A stretch of 64,000 nucleotides of DNA from RGIG3701 sp017403345 (GTDB lineage Bacteria > Planctomycetota > Planctomycetia > Pirellulales > Thermoguttaceae). Position 1 is the stretch's first letter. Every line of letters starts with the position of its first letter. The notes beneath the pieces were generated by a model, which was not told the DNA's origin, did not search any database, and saw only the letters and a list, made by a program, of their open reading frames with translations. The stretch spans positions 1 to 64,000 of the forward strand of contig JAFQOH010000021.1 in NCBI GenBank assembly GCA_017403345.1, read 5' to 3'. The translations under genes were made by a program, and so were the position numbers. Of this stretch, positions 61,004 through 64,000 are shown piece by piece.

Positions 61004-62476
61004 TCAAACCTGCTTCCGGTTTGCTTTCACTTCCTCGAGCCACTGCGCAAGTATAGAAACCGCATTGGAAAGCTGAGAGACCGTCCGCTCAAAATCACGC
61101 GCGCCCTGAAGGGTCGAGAGATTCTGCGCAAGTACATTTTCCATCTTCACGATCTTATCCCCGGCTTCCGACATCTGGAGACCGGCATTCGCCATTCTCT
61201 CTGTGGAGCTGGCGACGTTCTCCAGCTTGGAAACAGAAAGTTCCACGACCGCGCCAAGTTCCACGATCTTCTGATTGCACTGGGAAAGGATCGAATTATT
61301 CTGCGCAAAGTAATCCACATTCTGACGCATCGCCTCCTGAAGGATCTCGCACTGCTCACTGAGTGCCTTCTGCACATCCTTCAGTTCCGCGACGTGGCTC
61401 ATCCACTGAAGCGTGATCGTATTTTTCAGCAATTTCTCCAATTCCAGCGAGATCTGCATCCCGATCGACGTGCAGCACTGGGAAACCATCTTCTCCGAAG
61501 CACGTTCAAATGCATTTTGGAGAGAATCTGCCATGACGGCTCCAACGGATTCAAGACGCCGGGTCCATTCAACTTCCACATTCCGAAAAGACTCCTCCCA
61601 GATCGCACTCTGACGCTTCATCTGCTGTTCAAGCTGCGCAGAAAGTTCCTCTCCGTGCGCCTTCACAGCACGAACGATCCCCTCCGGAGAATCGGAGTAT
61701 TCCTCAAATCGGCCGGCGAGTTCACGATTGGCTTGCTCATCGACACAGTTCAGAAGGCGATATTCCAGTTTCTCGACAAAGAACTGAAAAAACATCAACA
61801 CGATCGAAAAACTCAGCGCCAGAGCCGTCGTGTCGAACGCAAAACTCAAATCCGCGATCATCTTTGGAAGCGTAGTTTCCGTGTCGGAAAGATTCCCTCC
61901 AAGACCGCCGATAGCGAGCGTGATCCCCATGACCGTTCCGAGAAATCCGAGGATCGGGATCGCCCAGATGATGACGCGAATGAAAGAGTAGCTCTGCCCC
62001 ATACGCGCGGCATCCAGATCCGAAAGATACTTCATCTCATCACTGAATCCATGTGCGGAATCGTTCCGAACGACAAAATCGAGCGACGCCTTCAGACGCT
62101 GAATGAAGTAGCCGTTCGCGACCTTTTCGGGGATCTCATTCAATTTCTCAGCCATCTCACGCGCATTTTCCGGCGTGAAAAAACCAGATCCCGGCTTCGG
62201 GAAAAAGGTTTCCGAGGACGCTTCCTGCTTCGCGATCCACCCCATCTGAAAACGGATCTCCGTCAGCTTGAACGCTAGGGCGCTGAATCCAATGAAAAAC
62301 ATCAGGATCTCAACGAACGGAATGAAAAGGACCTCGCCTTTTGCAGAGATGAAGTAGTGCGAGATCGCCTCGACCTGCAAGATCCGAGTTAGAAGCAGCG
62401 AATAGAAGATCCCCGTGAGGCCGATCCCCCAGAAAATTGGCGAGTTAACGAATTTGGAAAATTTTGAGGCACCCAT
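61004..62476 (-). CDS. MotA/TolQ/ExbB-like channel protein with long C-terminal tail
   Basis: A 490-residue inner-membrane protein. The ATG at 62476 has AGGAG seven bases upstream; an upstream frame of 47 codons is rejected. Spans are near residues 13-33, 49-69, 166-190 and 215-235; the third and fourth carry the proton-channel motifs IPILGFLGTVMGITLA and FAFDTTALALSFSIV of the MotA/TolQ/ExbB family. After residue 240 a long, mostly helical cytoplasmic tail of 250 residues follows (coiled coil, many Gln/Glu/Ser). Such tails are seen in ZorA-like motors. It is encoded directly before a single-span partner, so the two probably make an ion-driven stator-like complex in the inner membrane. What they drive is unknown. 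Confidence 0.85.
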   Translation of the reverse strand: MGASKFSKFVNSPIFWGIGLTGIFYSLLLTRILQVEAISHYFISAKGEVLFIPFVEILMFFIGFSALAFKLTEIRFQMGWIAKQEASSETFFPKPGSGFFTPENAREMAEKLNEIPEKVANGYFIQRLKASLDFVVRNDSAHGFSDEMKYLSDLDAARMGQSYSFIRVIIWAIPILGFLGTVMGITLAIGGLGGNLSDTETTLPKMIADLSFAFDTTALALSFSIVLMFFQFFVEKLEYRLLNCVDEQANRELAGRFEEYSDSPEGIVRAVKAHGEELSAQLEQQMKRQSAIWEESFRNVEVEWTRRLESVGAVMADSLQNAFERASEKMVSQCCTSIGMQISLELEKLLKNTITLQWMSHVAELKDVQKALSEQCEILQEAMRQNVDYFAQNNSILSQCNQKIVELGAVVELSVSKLENVASSTERMANAGLQMSEAGDKIVKMENVLAQNLSTLQGARDFERTVSQLSNAVSILAQWLEEVKANRKQV

Positions 62477-62525
62477 ACTCCGGCTCCTGCGTGTGCTGGC
62501 ACAAAAAATGAATCGATTCACCGGG

Positions 62526-62554
62526 AGGATACACGATTTCACGAGATCCGTCAA
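62526..62554 (-). promoter_or_regulatory. Promoter of the MotA/ExbB-like gene pair
   Basis: TTGACG (62549-62554), a 17-base spacer and TATCCT (62526-62531) on the minus strand, about 50 bases before the start at 62476. Confidence 0.6.
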
Positions 62555-62719
62555 GTCCATTAATAAAAAAAGATCCTTAATGAAAAAAATCCTTCCAGAA
62601 AATACATACTGCGCCATGGCTCGGTTTTTCCTGCTTGGCTGGGCTGGTACATAGTTACCGAATGGACCTTCTTTTCCACCTGCCCGATTTTAATTTTGCA
62701 TTTTTTTCCCCGCACACAC

Positions 62720-62747
62720 TTGACTCGAATGAAAAACCGGGTAAAAT
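62720..62747 (+). promoter_or_regulatory. Promoter of the apbE gene
   Basis: TTGACT (62720-62725), a 16-base spacer and TAAAAT (62742-62747), with GG before the -10. The start at 62855 is about 105 bases downstream. The remainder of the 62477-62854 spacer has a second, divergent promoter (62526-62554) and no gene. Confidence 0.7.
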
Positions 62748-62854
62748 AGAATCAAATCATTTCAGACCGTGCGAAGATACCGAAAACCAGCGGTTCCCCG
62801 CATCAAAAAAGCAGGACCATTTCGCAGAAAAAACAAAATTCCAAAAGGAAGATC

Positions 62855-64000
62855 ATGGGTTCCAAAAGGCAGATTTTCATTTTGCTGTTCCTCCTTTCCG
62901 TCACGGCGATCTTCGTCGTGCTCGGAGCGGTCCGTACACACACGGCCCCGCGGCTCGTGCAGTTCGAAGGAGAGACGATGGGGACCGTTTGGCACGTGAC
63001 CATCAAGGCAGACTCCAACACTCCGATCGATCCGCCGACCGCTGAAAAGATCCAGTCGGCACTCGAAGAAGCTCTCAAAGCCGTGGATTTCCGAATGTCC
63101 ACGTGGAAGGAGTTTACCGAACTTTCTCGTCTCAATGCACAGACGGACATTTCGGAGGACTTTCCGCTTTCGCCGGAGCTGGCGTTCGTGATGGCGAAGG
63201 CTCTGGAAGTTTCCCGCAAGACCAGCGGCGCGTACGACGTGACGATCGGTCCACTGGTGAACCTCTGGAAATTTGGGCCGACGCGCGGTGATTCTGAAAT
63301 GCCGGAGATCCCGTCCCCGGAAGCGATCGCTGACGCAAAAGCGCAGATCGGCTGGGAGGCACTTGAGATCGTCTCCAGTTCACCGGACAAAAAAGCACTC
63401 CGGCGTACCAAAACCGGCCTAAATGTGGATCTCTCCAGTATCGCAAAAGGCTACGGCGTCGATCAGGCGGTGAAAGCCCTGGAAACGTTCGGCTTCGAAA
63501 ATTTCATGGTCGAAGTCGGCGGTGAAGTGTACGCACGGGGCACCAATCACCTTGAAAAACCATGGCGCATCGGGATCGAACTGCCGATTCCCGACTCCAA
63601 CCTGATTTTCGGTGCCGCGGAACTCTCCGGAAAGGCTCATACCGGGCAAGCTCTCGCCACCTCGGGAGACTACCGGAACTTCAAGCTCGAAAACGGACGC
63701 CGGCGTTCGCACATCATCGATCCGCGGACCGGCTATCCGGTAGAACACGCCCTCGTTTCCGTTTCGGTCCTGGCGCAGGACTGCATGACGGCGGACGCCT
63801 GGGCGACGGCTCTGATGGTCCTTGGCCCGGAAGAAGGCAAACTCACCGCAGAACGTGAGAAACTCCAAGTCCTTTTCCTCATTCAGGATGGCCAAAAGAT
63901 CCGCTCCGAAAGCGTCAATTTCCCATGCACGCAGAATCCGTATCTGGACGAGACGCTCGTCCTGAAAAAAACCGCGCTGCCGACGCCGACGCCTCAAATT
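62855..64000 (+). CDS. apbE: ApbE-type FAD:protein FMN transferase (3' end cut by window)
   Basis: An exported or membrane-anchored flavin transferase, 382 codons visible and open at the right edge. AAGGAAGATC precedes the ATG; the N-terminus is a signal anchor (MGSKRQIFILLFLLSVTAIF). The family motifs are ETMGTVWHV near residue 42, DVTIGPLVNLWKFG near 125, LSSIAKGYGVDQAV near 195, VEVGGEVYARG near 218, HTGQALATSGDYRN near 258 and the Asp/Thr site in HIIDPRTGYPVEH and CMTADAWATAL. The enzyme attaches FMN to Thr of target proteins such as Na+-translocating NADH dehydrogenase or Rnf subunits. No target gene is in the window. Confidence 0.92.
   Translation, partial: MGSKRQIFILLFLLSVTAIFVVLGAVRTHTAPRLVQFEGETMGTVWHVTIKADSNTPIDPPTAEKIQSALEEALKAVDFRMSTWKEFTELSRLNAQTDISEDFPLSPELAFVMAKALEVSRKTSGAYDVTIGPLVNLWKFGPTRGDSEMPEIPSPEAIADAKAQIGWEALEIVSSSPDKKALRRTKTGLNVDLSSIAKGYGVDQAVKALETFGFENFMVEVGGEVYARGTNHLEKPWRIGIELPIPDSNLIFGAAELSGKAHTGQALATSGDYRNFKLENGRRRSHIIDPRTGYPVEHALVSVSVLAQDCMTADAWATALMVLGPEEGKLTAEREKLQVLFLIQDGQKIRSESVNFPCTQNPYLDETLVLKKTALPTPTPQI

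Noticed and set aside
58865..62476. A Zorya phage-defence system
   Set aside because: The channel protein has a ZorA-like tail, but the partner lacks an OmpA-type peptidoglycan-binding domain and no ZorC, ZorD or ZorE genes are present; neighbours are planctomycete envelope proteins.

Overview
This window looks like a chromosomal segment of a planctomycete (phylum Planctomycetota), probably an anaerobic or gut/sediment lineage. The basis is the family mix: three type-IV-pilin-like proteins with the long DUF1559 body, a DUF1571 protein, Tat-exported Gfo/Idh/MocA oxidoreductases, ThuA, DUF6807 and DUF1080 sugar proteins, PEP-CTERM autotransporter-repeat proteins, DUF4416, and a FabF/ACP/CrtI-type trio. 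The lineage call is inference; no rRNA, tRNA, CRISPR array, transposase or phage gene was seen. Base composition looks even, near 50-55% GC in genes, with AT-rich intergenic spacers.

Layout. 1-8853 (minus): two large paralogous PEP-CTERM surface proteins flanking a GH78-type alpha-L-rhamnosidase; the first is cut by the window edge. 9000-9615: a frame-shifted exported-protein pseudogene. 9749-13779 (minus): a four-gene sugar operon (TIM-barrel isomerase, ThuA, Gfo/Idh/MocA, DUF6807) behind a perfect TTGACA-N17-TATAAT promoter. 14161-22647: PP-loop ATPase, DUF1559 pseudopilin, thioester-reductase-like SDR, POT peptide transporter, DusB and a Sel1-repeat protein. 23083-30711: beta-helix glycosidase-like protein, Fe-dependent alcohol dehydrogenase, pentapeptide-like protein, DUF4416, CNNM/CorC-type membrane protein and RsmE. 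31026-37352: DhaK, then a rightward run of ketosynthase, acyl carrier protein, CrtI-like oxidoreductase, MBL hydrolase and ferrochelatase. 37664-44106: second Tat-exported Gfo/Idh/MocA protein, CE15-like esterase, two divergent DUF1559 pseudopilins and an isomerase. 44296-49262: RACo-like ASKHA protein, cupin, DUF1080, NnrD and an alpha/beta hydrolase. 49677-55985: acyl-CoA synthetase, radical SAM/SPASM protein, heparinase-II/III-type lyase and an ACT-domain protein. 56103-62476 (minus): Cys-rich exported protein, DUF1571, and a MotA/TolQ/ExbB-like channel with a single-span partner. 62855 to the right edge: ApbE, open-ended.

How it fits together. Much of the window serves capture and breakdown of complex glycans (rhamnosidase, beta-helix protein, CE15 esterase, heparinase-like lyase) and handling of unusual sugars by oxidation/isomerisation proteins that carry Tat or Sec signals. 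Housekeeping genes are interspersed (dusB, rsmE, nnrD, ferrochelatase, apbE).

The most unusual signals are: (i) the ion-channel-type pair at 58.9-62.5 kb, whose partner has Ala where ExbD has its proton-carrying Asp; (ii) the compact KS-ACP-CrtI gene group; (iii) a three-copy, about 270-315 bp palindromic intergenic repeat with CCGG-beginning inverted ends; (iv) several short tandem repeats, including 14-nt arrays on both sides of the CNNM gene and a fourfold repeat of a promoter -10 element; and (v) a recurrent promoter form with GG immediately before TAAAAT/TATAAT.
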